Source: Nocardia anocheti
GTDB lineage: Bacteria; Actinomycetota; Actinomycetes; Mycobacteriales; Mycobacteriaceae
Assembly (NCBI RefSeq): GCF_029675105.1
Contig: NZ_JAQQFV010000005.1
Coordinates: 186,001 to 250,000 of the forward strand
Length of the DNA: 64,000 bases
Direction: 5' to 3'
The translations under genes were made by a program, and so were the position numbers. The notes under the pieces were generated by a model, which was given only the letters and a program-made list of their open reading frames with translations, was not told the DNA's origin and did not search any database. Each line of letters starts with the position of its first letter. Within the stretch, counting starts at the first letter, position 1. This document shows positions 1 through 8,255 of the stretch, piece after piece.

Positions 1-121
1 CTGGGGCCCAAGGCATCCCCTGGGCGAACGCCCGGCGATCGGGTAGCGTTCCTGGCAGGGTCACGGCGCCCGGGCAACCTGGTCGCCGCATTGCGCGCGG
101 GCGCGAAGGGGGTTGTCGGTA

Positions 122-2638
122 GTGTGCTCCGATCGGATCGCCGAGGTGGTCGCGCGCGAGCTCGCCGCCGATCCGGCTGTGGAGGACCGGGTCGCCGAAT
201 GCGTGCTCGCCGCGCTCACCGAACGCGACGGCGCGGCGCACCCCGCGGAGGCGGGCGACACCGGCGTGTTCCTGCGCGCGATCACGGTGCACGGCTTCCG
301 TGGCATCGGCCCGACCGCCACGCTGCGCCTGAATCCCGGTCCCGGTCTCACGCTGGTCGTCGGCCGCAACGGTAGCGGCAAGTCCAGTTTCGCCGAGGCC
401 GCCGAATTCGCGCTGACCGGGGGAAACCGCCGCTGGGACGGTCGGTCCACCGCCTGGCGGGAAGGCTGGCGCAACCTGCACGAGCCTGATCTGGCGCGGA
501 TCGAGGTGGATCTGCTCACCGCGGGCGACGAACCCGACCGCACCATCGCGACGTACTGGGCACCCGGCTCCGATCTATCCGAGGCGCGCTGGACCGAACG
601 TCGGGGCGAGGCCGCGCCGGTACCCATCGACCCGCGCGGTAGACGCAGGCATCTCGAGCTGTACCGCCCGTTCCTGTCCTACAGCGAGCTCGGCGCCCTG
701 GTCGACGGCAAGCCGAGCGACCTGTTCGACGCCCTGCACCGCCTGCTCGGCCTGGACGACCTGGCCGCGGCCGCCGAACGCATCCGCCTGCGCAAGCTGG
801 AACTCGAACGCGCCGTGAAGGATTCGCGGCAGTCCCGCACCGACCTGCTCGCCGACCTCGCCGAGGTCGACGACGATCGTGCCCGCCGCGTCGCCGAACT
901 CCTGCGCGCCCCCGAAGCGGATCTCGACGCGGTGGCCGCCGAGGTCTCCGGCTCCGCGCTGGGCGCCGACGAGCTGCGCGCGCTGCTGCGGCTGACCCTG
1001 CCCGACCCGGCCCTGGTCGCCGCCGCCACCGACCGGCTCGCCGAGGCCACCGCCGACCTGGCCCGCCACGCCACCACCGACGCCGAAGCCGACCTGCGCG
1101 TCCTCGACCTGCTCACCCGCGCCCGCGACCACGCCACCGCGAGCGGCGCGTGCCCGTGTCCGGTCTGCGGACGGGGCGATCTCGACACCGCCTGGCTCAC
1201 CGCCGTCGACGACGAGATCACCCATCGCGGCCGGGAACTCACCGCGCTGCGTGCGGCGCGCACGGAATTCGACGACGCCCTCACCGCCGTCCGCGTCCAC
1301 CCGACACCGGTTCCGCTGGAACTGACGGTCGCGGAGACGACCGCCGACCGGGCTGTGGCGCCGCGCGAACCAGTGTCCGCGGCGGCATCGTCGGCCATGG
1401 TCCCAGGCCCGTCGCACCGGGACGAGTCCACCGCGACGGGTGCCCTCGAAGCCCGTGCCGAGGTGGTGCGGCGGAGGTGGTCGGCGTGGGCGGCGCTGGC
1501 GGCGGCGGACCCCGGAGACGACCTCGCCGCGCGGGTACGCGACACCTACACCGCACTCGTCACGGAACTGGCGGCGTTGCACGAGCACGCGCGGGAAGAA
1601 CTGGAGCGTCTCGATGCGGTGTGGTCGCCGCTGGTGCCCCGGATTCTCGCCTGGCTCGATCCCGCGCGGGCGGTCTCGGCCGACGCGGGGGAACTGCGGG
1701 TGGTGAAGAAGGCCGCCGACTGGCTCAAGTCGGCGACCGCGACCATCCGGGGCGAGCGGATGCGGCCGCTGGAGAGCACCGCGCGCTGGGTGTGGAGCAC
1801 GCTGCGGCAGCAGAGCAATGTGGAGTTGGGCGCGATCCGGTTGCAGGGCAGCGCGGGCACGGCGCGACGGGTGCTGCTGGATGTGACCGTGGACGAGGTG
1901 GACGGTGCGGCGCTGGGGGTGATGAGCCAGGGTGAGCTGCACGCGCTGGGGCTCTCGCTGTTCCTGCCGCGAGCCACGGTGGCGCACAGCCCCTTCCGCT
2001 TCGTGATGATCGACGACCCGGTGCAGGCGATGGACCCCGCCAAGGTCGACGGACTCGCCCGCGTGCTCGCCGAGGTGGCGGCGACCCGGCAGGTGGTGGT
2101 CTTCACCCACGACGAACGCCTCGCCGAGGCGGTACGCCGCATGCAGCTCGACGCCACCGTGCTCGAGGTGCAGCGCCGGGACCGCTCGCTGGTGGAGGTG
2201 CGGGTCACCGGTGACCCGGTGCGCCGCTATCTCGACGATGCCCGCTCGCTCGTGCGCACCCCCCAGTTGCCGCCCGCCATCGCCGACGAACTGGTCGCCA
2301 CCTGCTGTCGCTCGGCCATCGAGGCGGCCGGGCTGGCCAAGGCCCGCCACGAACTGCTCGCCCGCGGCCTCGACCATGCCGAGGTCGAACGGCGCGTGCG
2401 CAATGCCCACACCACCCGCGCCATGATCACCCTGGCGATCATGGGCCCCGGTGCCCGCGTCGACGACCTGAACAAGCACCTGTCCGCCGTCGGCGGCCGC
2501 TGGCTGGTCGGCGTCCTGCGCGACGCCACCGCGGGCGCCCACGTCCCCATCGACCGCCCGATGCGCGAATTGATCAGCGACACCGAACGTTTCATCACCT
2601 GGCTCCGCGCCCACGAACCCACCCTCACCCGCTCATGA
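122..2638 (+). CDS. SMC/Rad50-like ATPase with zinc-hook CxxC and C-terminal HEPN-like region (RloC-like)
   Basis: 838 aa, counted from GTG 122, which lies 9 bases after AAGGGGG; an upstream TTG at 113 abuts that ribosome site and is less likely. The N-terminus has an ABC/SMC Walker A (GRNGSGKSS) after an FRGI strand. Helical, probably coiled-coil stretches flank C344-x-C346-P-V-C349, like a Rad50 zinc hook. Late in the protein come a signature-like MSQGELHAL, Walker B MIDDPVQAMD and the switch His in FTHDE. The last ~110 residues hold R730-x3-E734 and R800-D-x5-H807, the pattern of HEPN ribonucleases. Family knowledge: RloC combines an SMC-like ATPase, a zinc hook and a C-terminal anticodon nuclease. 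That this protein is a nuclease or defence effector is inference; an SbcC-like repair role is the alternative. Confidence 0.75.
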   Translation: MCSDRIAEVVARELAADPAVEDRVAECVLAALTERDGAAHPAEAGDTGVFLRAITVHGFRGIGPTATLRLNPGPGLTLVVGRNGSGKSSFAEAAEFALTGGNRRWDGRSTAWREGWRNLHEPDLARIEVDLLTAGDEPDRTIATYWAPGSDLSEARWTERRGEAAPVPIDPRGRRRHLELYRPFLSYSELGALVDGKPSDLFDALHRLLGLDDLAAAAERIRLRKLELERAVKDSRQSRTDLLADLAEVDDDRARRVAELLRAPEADLDAVAAEVSGSALGADELRALLRLTLPDPALVAAATDRLAEATADLARHATTDAEADLRVLDLLTRARDHATASGACPCPVCGRGDLDTAWLTAVDDEITHRGRELTALRAARTEFDDALTAVRVHPTPVPLELTVAETTADRAVAPREPVSAAASSAMVPGPSHRDESTATGALEARAEVVRRRWSAWAALAAADPGDDLAARVRDTYTALVTELAALHEHAREELERLDAVWSPLVPRILAWLDPARAVSADAGELRVVKKAADWLKSATATIRGERMRPLESTARWVWSTLRQQSNVELGAIRLQGSAGTARRVLLDVTVDEVDGAALGVMSQGELHALGLSLFLPRATVAHSPFRFVMIDDPVQAMDPAKVDGLARVLAEVAATRQVVVFTHDERLAEAVRRMQLDATVLEVQRRDRSLVEVRVTGDPVRRYLDDARSLVRTPQLPPAIADELVATCCRSAIEAAGLAKARHELLARGLDHAEVERRVRNAHTTRAMITLAIMGPGARVDDLNKHLSAVGGRWLVGVLRDATAGAHVPIDRPMRELISDTERFITWLRAHEPTLTRS

Positions 2639-2789
2639 ACAGCGACAACGGCCCGCGCGCGCTCGTGTCCGGTGGCGGGCAGCATGCACCGGTGTCCGGC
2701 GGTGATGACCCGCGTGCGTCTGCGTTCGGCGGCCCTCGCGTCGAGTCCGTGGCGCGACGCGTACGCGCTGGTGGCGAGGGTGGAGTCGC

Positions 2790-3215
2790 GTGAATCGGCG
2801 GGGCAGGCCGACCCGGGCGAAGTTCGTTCGGCGGCCGTCGGTGGGGGAGCGGCTCGACGCGGCGGAACACCTGTTGGCGGGGGCTGTGCCGGATGCGGGG
2901 GGTGTGTGGTCGCGGGCGGTGGCGTGGATTCTGCGGTTGGCGCTCGAGCAGGCCGTCGACGAATTGTGGGCGCAGATCGCGCCGGAACTCATGCGGTGTC
3001 CGATGCGCGCCCAGTTGCTCGCGCTGCGCGTGTACGCCGGACCGGAGACCGCGGGGCAGGTCGGGGCGCTGTGGGCGGCGCTGTCGCGGGCAGCCCACCA
3101 CCTCGACTACGAGATGGCGCCCAGCGTCACCGATCTGAGCCGCTGGCGCGACCAGACCGCCGACCTGGCCTCGGCCCTCGCGCTCGTCCCGCTGGCCCAC
3201 CAGCCGTTCGGCTGA
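2790..3215 (+). CDS. Small helical protein downstream of the ATPase, HEPN-like, function unknown
   Basis: 141 aa from GTG 2790, 151 bases after the ATPase stop and on the same strand. No characterised family is recognised with certainty. The basic N-terminus (MNRRGRPTRAKFVRR) is followed by an all-helical body rich in Leu and Ala. A helix with R-L-A-L-E and a later R-A-A-H-H-L-D-Y-E segment resemble the R-x3-E and R...H arrangement at the end of the upstream ATPase. I infer a HEPN-like fold, possibly degenerate, acting as partner or regulator of the large protein. No membrane segment or signal peptide is visible. The gap could hold an independent promoter, so co-transcription is not proven. 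Confidence 0.6.
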   Translation: MNRRGRPTRAKFVRRPSVGERLDAAEHLLAGAVPDAGGVWSRAVAWILRLALEQAVDELWAQIAPELMRCPMRAQLLALRVYAGPETAGQVGALWAALSRAAHHLDYEMAPSVTDLSRWRDQTADLASALALVPLAHQPFG

Positions 3216-3270
3216 GACAGCGGGCCGGGTCCCCCAACGAGCTGCCCCGGTGTTCCGGCAGGATGGGCCC

Positions 3271-3660
3271 GTGGCTGATCCGAAACCGTGTCCGTGCCGT
3301 CGCGGCGAACCGTTCGACCAGTGCTGCGGCCCGATCCTGGCCGGGGAGCGGGCGGCCGCGACCGCCGAGACCCTGATGCGCTCGCGCTACACCGCGTTCG
3401 TGGTCGGCGACGTGGACTACCTGCGGCGATCGTGGCATCCGAAGACCCGGCCCGCCGCCCTCGCACTCGACGCCGACCAGCGGTGGCTGTTCCTGGAGAT
3501 CGTCCGGACCGAGCGCGGCGGCCCCTTCGACGACAACGGCACCGTGGAATTCGTCGCCCACTACCGGCTCGACGGGACGCGCGAGTCCCTGCACGAGGTC
3601 AGCACCTTCGTCCGCGTCGACGGGGCGTGGGTGTACCTGGACGGCACGTTCCAGGACTGA
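3271..3660 (+). CDS. YchJ family protein (SEC-C-like zinc motif)
   Basis: 129 aa from GTG 3271, with AGGA about 8 bases upstream; an in-frame GTG at 3250 would add 7 residues. The N-terminus CPCRRGEPFDQCC is the cysteine-rich SEC-C-type zinc motif. It is followed by the family-typical segment A-E-T-L-M-R-S-R-Y-T-A-F-V and the Y-L-x3-W-H-P block. The rest is an NTF2-like alpha+beta fold (YchJ middle domain), ending soon after a V-D-G-x-W-x-Y-L-D-G strand. The biochemical role of this family is unknown. It is followed 19 bases later by a SelT/SelW-like gene on the same strand. Confidence 0.85.
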   Translation: MADPKPCPCRRGEPFDQCCGPILAGERAAATAETLMRSRYTAFVVGDVDYLRRSWHPKTRPAALALDADQRWLFLEIVRTERGGPFDDNGTVEFVAHYRLDGTRESLHEVSTFVRVDGAWVYLDGTFQD

Positions 3661-3679
3661 CGAGGGGGATACTGCACCC

Positions 3680-3955
3680 ATGCCCCGCATCGCGATCGAA
3701 TACTGCACCCAATGCCGCTGGCTGTTGCGCGCGAGCTGGATGGCGCAGGAGCTGCTGAGCACCTTCACCACCGAGCTCGGTGAGGTCGCGCTGATCCCCG
3801 GGGAGGGCGGGATCTTCCGTATCACCCTCGACGGGGAACAGCTGTGGGAACGCAAGGCCGACGGCGGTTTTCCCGAGATCGCGGTCCTCAAGCAGCGCGT
3901 GCGCGACCGCATCGCCCCCGACCGCGACCTCGGCCACAGCGACCGGCGCGACTGA
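3680..3955 (+). CDS. SelT/SelW/SelH family (Rdx) protein, cysteine form
   Basis: 91 aa thioredoxin-like protein. The N-terminal strand I-A-I-E-Y-C-T-Q-C-R-W-L carries the CxxC redox motif, where selenoprotein W homologues have CxxU. The body has the family's F-T-T-E-L-G-E-V-A-L and G-G-I-F-R-I-T segments and the terminal G-G-F-P-E motif. Length is normal for bacterial Rdx proteins (about 80-100 aa). A role in cytoplasmic thiol redox chemistry is inferred from the family; the substrate is unknown. It starts 19 bases after the YchJ-like gene and ends 9 bases before the convergent FmdB-type gene. Confidence 0.85.
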   Translation: MPRIAIEYCTQCRWLLRASWMAQELLSTFTTELGEVALIPGEGGIFRITLDGEQLWERKADGGFPEIAVLKQRVRDRIAPDRDLGHSDRRD

Positions 3956-3964
3956 GACCGGGCC

Positions 3965-4186
3965 TCAGCAGCACCCGCCGCCACCGCAGCAGCCGCCCCC
4001 GGCGGGACGCGGTGCCGGGGCGGGCGCGGGGGCCGAACCACGACCGACCGCCGCGAAGGTGGTGAGCAGTTTGACCGTGTCGTCGTGACCCGCCGGACAC
4101 GACGCCGGATCGGACGACCGCGCCATCGGACGGCTGACCTCGAACGTGTCGCCGCAGGAGCGGCACCGGAAGCTGTAGTTCGGCAT
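3965..4186 (-). CDS. FmdB family zinc-ribbon protein
   Basis: 73 aa. The N-terminus M-P-N-Y-S-F-R-C-R-S-C-G-D-T-F-E is the FmdB/CxxC putative regulatory zinc ribbon; the second half of the knuckle is less regular (a single Cys in S-C-P-A-G-H-D). The tail is unusual: a Pro-Ala linker, then GGG-CC-GGGG-CC, giving two vicinal Cys pairs at the extreme C-terminus. These could bind metal or be redox-active (inference). The gene is convergent with the SelT/W-like gene and divergent from the ROK gene across a 108-base gap. No function is established for most FmdB-type proteins. Confidence 0.8.
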   Translation of the reverse strand: MPNYSFRCRSCGDTFEVSRPMARSSDPASCPAGHDDTVKLLTTFAAVGRGSAPAPAPAPRPAGGGCCGGGGCC

Positions 4187-4294
4187 CGGCCCAGTGTAGG
4201 CACGGGGTTGGGATCACCGTGCGCTGAAGCCTTCGCCGCGACCGGCGCGCTCCGTACCGTGATCGGTCAGTAGTGACGGCGAGGTGTGTGGCAC

Positions 4295-5422
4295 ATGACG
4301 AACAGCAGTGCGGGGGCGGTCTTACAGGCGGTGCTCGCACTGGGCTCGGCGCCGCGCAGCATCGTGGCCAAACGGGCGGGGGTGTCCCCGGCGACGGTGA
4401 CCTGCCAGAGTCGCGCCCTGCTCGACGCGGGGCTGCTGGTGGAACTGCCCGAGACCTCGGGACCCGGCGGCGTCGGCCGCCCGCACAGCCCGATCGCGCT
4501 CGACAGCGCGGGCAATGTGGTGCTGGCGGTGCACATCGCGGCCGCGCAGAGCACCGTCGCGGTGGTCGACATCGCGGGCACCGTGCTGCACAGCGAACAA
4601 CTCCCGCATCGCACGCTGGCCCCCTACGACATCCTCGACACCGCCATCGAGCGGGTGAACGCGGTGGCCGACGGCCTCGACGACAGCGTGCGCGTCCGTG
4701 GCCTCGGCGTGGCCATCGGCGGCCGCGTCGACACCACCACCGGCTCGGTCATCGACCACTCCTACCTGCGCTGGCGCGACATCCCCGTGCGCGAGTACTT
4801 CGCTGCCCGCACCGGGCTGGCGGTGAGCGTGGACAGCCACACCCGCGCGCTCATGCACGCCGAACAGCTCTACGGGCATCTGCGCGAGACGGCCAGTTCG
4901 ATCGTGCTGTTCGTGGGCAATGTCATCGACGCCGCCTTCGCCGTGCACGGCCGGGTGCACTACGGCCCGCACTCCGGGGCCGGGTCGGTCGCCCGCCTGC
5001 TCAGCGCCACCGCCGGTCCCACCACCGACCTGGCCGACCTGGGCGATCAGGCGCTGCTCACCAGGGCGGGCGGGCAGCACGCGACCGTTCCCGACCTGGT
5101 CGAGGCCGCGGCGGCGGGCGGACCCGAACAAGCGTGCTTCCTCGAACGCGCCGAGGCCATGGGCGCGGTCGCGGCGGCCCTGATCGACCTGCTCGACCCG
5201 GAGGCGCTGGTCCTGGTGGACCGCGGTCTCGGTCGCGTGCCCGGCCTGCGCGACGCCTACGACGACGCGGTACGCGCGCATTCGGTGATCGGCGGGAACC
5301 CGGCCGAGGTGATCGTGGAATCGGCGTTTCCCGGCCAGGTACTGATGATGTCGGCCGCCGGGGTGGTGCTGCACGAGCTGTTCCGCGACCCCTTGGCGCC
5401 GGTGGCCGCGCAGGCGGTTTGA
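4295..5422 (+). CDS. ROK family transcriptional regulator
   Basis: 375 aa from ATG 4295, with GAGG 10 bases upstream; GTG 4286 is too close to that site. An N-terminal winged helix-turn-helix (S-I-V-A-K-R-A-G-V-S-P-A-T-V-T) is followed by a two-lobed ROK/sugar-kinase-like domain with an ALD-type strand and G-L-G-V-A-I-G-G-R-V-D. The usual ROK zinc motif (CxCGxxGCxE) is absent: the matching region reads H-Y-G-P-H-S-G-A-G-S. It is therefore probably a regulator without kinase activity. It lies just upstream of an ABC importer operon on the same strand and may control it (inference from position). The ligand cannot be told from sequence. Confidence 0.85.
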   Translation: MTNSSAGAVLQAVLALGSAPRSIVAKRAGVSPATVTCQSRALLDAGLLVELPETSGPGGVGRPHSPIALDSAGNVVLAVHIAAAQSTVAVVDIAGTVLHSEQLPHRTLAPYDILDTAIERVNAVADGLDDSVRVRGLGVAIGGRVDTTTGSVIDHSYLRWRDIPVREYFAARTGLAVSVDSHTRALMHAEQLYGHLRETASSIVLFVGNVIDAAFAVHGRVHYGPHSGAGSVARLLSATAGPTTDLADLGDQALLTRAGGQHATVPDLVEAAAAGGPEQACFLERAEAMGAVAAALIDLLDPEALVLVDRGLGRVPGLRDAYDDAVRAHSVIGGNPAEVIVESAFPGQVLMMSAAGVVLHELFRDPLAPVAAQAV

Positions 5423-5594
5423 TTCGTGGTTATTTTAAGGCGGTCGAATATTGACCGGAATGGCCTCGGAAAGCGACAGTTGTCGGCATGAACAGAATGC
5501 ACACCGGCGACGTCCGGGAAATTCCGGGCGCGCGGTGTTGTCGCGGTTCGAATTCTCAGCGCACTATTCCGACGATTCGATCCGAGAAATCATC
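5423..5594 (+). promoter_or_regulatory. Leader of the ABC importer/monooxygenase operon
   Basis: 172 bases without a gene between the ROK stop and the importer operon. It is clearly more AT-rich than its surroundings (TTATTTTAAGG, GAATATTGA), as expected for a promoter and operator region. A CCGGGAAATTCCGGG near-palindrome lies at about 5514-5529 and could be a protein site. No convincing -35/-10 pair could be fixed by eye. Confidence 0.35.
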
Positions 5595-6635
5595 ATGCGT
5601 AAAACTATTCGACGAATAGCTCTGCTCGCCGCCGCCACTTCGCTGCTGGCCGTTTCCTGCGCCACGGGCGACGAGGACAATTCCGCGCTCACCGCGCCGC
5701 TGCCCACCACCGTGCCGCCGGGTGTCTCGCTCGCCGTCGCCGCCAATACCGCCAAGGTGGCGCTGACCGCCTCCGGCGAGCTGGGCAAGCTGCCGTTCAC
5801 GGTGTCGTCGTGGCCCGCGGTCCAGGCGGGTCCGGACGTGATCCAGGCGTTCCGCGGCGGTTCGGTCGACCTGGCCACCAACGCGGGCATCCCGCCGATC
5901 CACGCCCACGCCACCGGGCTCGATGCCAAGATCGTCGGCGTCAAGGTGCGCACGACGCCGCTGTACAAGCTGGCCACCGCGCCCGGGTCCAACATCAACT
6001 CCGTCGCCGACCTGCGCGGCAAGAAGATCGGTTTCTCCCCGGGCCAGGCACAGGGGCTGGTGGTGCTGCGCACGCTCAAGGCCGCGGGCATCCGCACCGA
6101 CGAGGTGCAGCTCGTCGAGCTGTCGAGCACCAAGTTCCTCACCGCGTTGCAGGCCAAGGAACTCGACGTCGCCCCGCTCGGCGAGCCGTCGCTGACCAAG
6201 TACCTCGACAAGTACGCCAGCGAGGGCGCGACCGGCGTCGAGACGACGGCGGTCGACGCGCTGAGCGTGCTGTGGGCCCCGACCGCGGTACTGCGCGACG
6301 AGAACAAGGCCGCCGCCGTCGCCGAATTCGTGAAATTCTGGGCGCGTGGCGAAGTGTGGGCGTGGGAACACCCCGACGAATGGATCGACGCGTACTACGT
6401 GAAGGACCAGTCGGTGTCGGTGGCCGACGGTAAACGCATTCTGACCACCGTCGAACAGCCGTATTTCCCGGAGAATTGGGACGAGGCGATCTCCTGGGAA
6501 CAGGAAACGATCGATCTGGTGACCAGCGCCGGATTCTTCGGTAAGTCGTTCGACGCCGAGGAGCTGTTCGATCGGCGCTTCGAGAAGATCGCCTACGAGG
6601 CGGTCGCGGCGCCGTACCGCAACAAGGGGGCGTGA
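5595..6635 (+). CDS. SsuA/TauA/NrtA-type ABC transporter substrate-binding lipoprotein
   Basis: 346 aa. A basic start (MRKTIRR) and hydrophobic stretch end in lipobox A-V-S-C22, so the mature protein is a lipid-anchored periplasmic-side binding protein. The fold matches the SsuA/TauA/NrtA family: A-F-R-G-G-S-V-D-L-A-T-N-A-G-I-P near residue 95, V-A-D-L-R-G-K-K-I-G-F, and L-V-V-L-R-T-L-K-A-A-G-I. These proteins bind sulfonates, taurine, nitrate or related anions; the substrate here cannot be assigned from sequence. The downstream flavin monooxygenase favours an organosulfur or similar oxidisable compound (inference). Its stop overlaps the permease start by one base. Confidence 0.88.
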   Translation: MRKTIRRIALLAAATSLLAVSCATGDEDNSALTAPLPTTVPPGVSLAVAANTAKVALTASGELGKLPFTVSSWPAVQAGPDVIQAFRGGSVDLATNAGIPPIHAHATGLDAKIVGVKVRTTPLYKLATAPGSNINSVADLRGKKIGFSPGQAQGLVVLRTLKAAGIRTDEVQLVELSSTKFLTALQAKELDVAPLGEPSLTKYLDKYASEGATGVETTAVDALSVLWAPTAVLRDENKAAAVAEFVKFWARGEVWAWEHPDEWIDAYYVKDQSVSVADGKRILTTVEQPYFPENWDEAISWEQETIDLVTSAGFFGKSFDAEELFDRRFEKIAYEAVAAPYRNKGA

Positions 6636-7486
6636 TGACCATCGCCCTGCCCCGTGCCGCCGCCACGGTCGGCACCCCCACCGACGACGGCTTCGTCGAA
6701 CGCCGCACCCTGCGCAGGCTGGGTCTGCGCAAGGCCGTGCCCGCCGCCCGCCTGCTCGGCGTGGTGCTGATCCTGGCCGCCTGGGCCGGTGGCGCGGTGT
6801 TCGGACTGATCGACCCGCGCAAGCTCTCCGCGCCGTGGACCGTCCTGCAGACCGGCTGGGATCTGACGGTGAACGGCTCGCTGTTGGAGAACCTCGGCGT
6901 CTCGCTGCAACGTGCCATGCTCGGCCTGGTCATCGGCGTGCTCATCGGCACCACCCTCGCGGTGATCGCCGGACTTTCGCGCCTGGGTGAATCGATCATC
7001 GACGGCCCGGTGCAGATCAAGCGCGCCATCCCGACCCTGGGCCTGATCCCGCTGATGATCCTGTGGCTGGGCATCGGTGAGGAGTTCAAGGTCGTGCTCA
7101 TCACGCTCGGCGTGATCGTGCACATGTACATCCAGACCCACGCCTCGCTCACCACGATCGACCAGAAACTGGTGGAACTGTCCGAGGTCCAGGGGGTGTC
7201 GCGGGCGGAGTTCATCCGCAGCGTGGTGATCCCCGGCTCGCTGCCCGGCTTCTTCCTGGGTCTGCGGCTCTCGGTGACCAGCGCGTGGCTGGTGCTGATC
7301 GTGGTCGAGACGGTCAACGCGACCGACGGTCTCGGCAAGATGATGACCAACGCCCAGAACTACGGACAGGCCGATGTGATCCTGGTCGGCCTGGTGGTCT
7401 ACGGCGCGTTCGGCCTGATCTCCGACTCGGCGATCCGGCTGCTGGAACGAAAGGTGCTGTCATGGCGACGCACGATCGCGGGCTGA
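6635..7486 (+). CDS. ABC transporter permease, SsuC/TauC type
   Basis: 283 aa, ATG 6635 in a TGATG overlap with the binding protein. It shows about six membrane segments and the binding-protein-dependent permease (BPD_transp_1) domain. The EAA-like coupling loop falls around V-E-L-S-E-V-Q-G-V-S-R-A-E-F-I, with V-V-I-P-G-S-L-P-G-F-F immediately after, which docks on the ATPase. Y-G-Q-A-D-V-I-L near the C-terminus is typical of the SsuC/TauC group. The last 25 bases overlap the ATPase gene, so the three importer genes are translationally coupled. Confidence 0.9.
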   Translation: MTIALPRAAATVGTPTDDGFVERRTLRRLGLRKAVPAARLLGVVLILAAWAGGAVFGLIDPRKLSAPWTVLQTGWDLTVNGSLLENLGVSLQRAMLGLVIGVLIGTTLAVIAGLSRLGESIIDGPVQIKRAIPTLGLIPLMILWLGIGEEFKVVLITLGVIVHMYIQTHASLTTIDQKLVELSEVQGVSRAEFIRSVVIPGSLPGFFLGLRLSVTSAWLVLIVVETVNATDGLGKMMTNAQNYGQADVILVGLVVYGAFGLISDSAIRLLERKVLSWRRTIAG

Positions 7487-8223
7487 GCGAGGCGAAGGTC
7501 GCCGGTGTGGCGGTGCGCGGGCTGACGCGCCGCTTCGGTGAGCGCACCGTCCTGGACTCGATCGACCTGACCATTCCGGCGGGCCAGTTCGTGGCCCTGC
7601 TCGGCCGCAGCGGTTCGGGCAAGAGCACGCTGCTGCGGGCCCTGGCCGGACTCGACTACGACGTCGACGGCAGCGGCACCCTGCGGGTTCCGGCGAAGAC
7701 CTCGGTGGTGTTCCAGGATTCGCGGCTGCTGCCCTGGCAGCGGGTGCTGGCCAATGTGCTCTACGGCCAGCCGCGCACCCGGCGCACCGCCGCCGAACAG
7801 GTCCTGGCCGAGGTCGGCCTGGCCGGACGCGAACGGGCCTGGCCCAGCGAACTGTCCGGTGGTGAGCAGCAGCGGGTCTCGCTGGCCCGCTCACTGGTCG
7901 GCGAGCCCGATCTGCTGCTGGCCGACGAGCCCTTCGGCGCGCTCGACGCGCTCACCCGCATCAAGATGCACGCGCTGCTGCGCGACCTGATCGCCCGGCA
8001 CCGGCCGACCGTCCTGCTGGTCACCCACGATGTCGACGAGGCGGTCGCCCTGGCCGACCGGGTGCTCGTGCTCGACGAGGGAAAGCTGTCCGTGGACACC
8101 CTCGTCGATCTGCCCGGCGGCCGCGACGCCAGCCTGCCCGCCTTCCAGCGCGTCCGACGCACCCTGCTCACCGCGCTCGGTGTCGCCGACGACGTCATCC
8201 TCGAACCCGCCACCGTCGCCTGA
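7462..8223 (+). CDS. ABC transporter ATP-binding protein, SsuB/TauB type
   Basis: 253 aa from ATG 7462, inside the end of the permease gene. Motifs in order: Walker A GRSGSGKST, Q-loop V-V-F-Q-D-S-R-L-L-P-W, signature LSGGEQQRVSLARSL, Walker B L-L-L-A-D-E-P-F-G-A-L-D and switch His in L-V-T-H-D. LLPW after the Q-loop is characteristic of the SsuB/TauB/NrtD subfamily. It energises uptake of the same anion or organosulfur ligand as its two upstream partners. The next gene follows after 32 bases. Confidence 0.92.
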   Translation: MATHDRGLSEAKVAGVAVRGLTRRFGERTVLDSIDLTIPAGQFVALLGRSGSGKSTLLRALAGLDYDVDGSGTLRVPAKTSVVFQDSRLLPWQRVLANVLYGQPRTRRTAAEQVLAEVGLAGRERAWPSELSGGEQQRVSLARSLVGEPDLLLADEPFGALDALTRIKMHALLRDLIARHRPTVLLVTHDVDEAVALADRVLVLDEGKLSVDTLVDLPGGRDASLPAFQRVRRTLLTALGVADDVILEPATVA

Positions 8224-8255
8224 TCCTTCGACGGCGCGGCCCGAAAGGCACATCC

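Noticed and set aside
1..121. Gene or regulatory element at the left edge
   Set aside because: No frame with protein-like features and no clear promoter or hairpin beyond the ribosome site at 105-112.
575..2614. Long open frame on the minus strand inside the ATPase gene
   Set aside because: Composition is typical of an antisense shadow in high-GC DNA (Gly/Arg/His/Gln-rich, no motif), and the plus frame has clear ATPase motifs.
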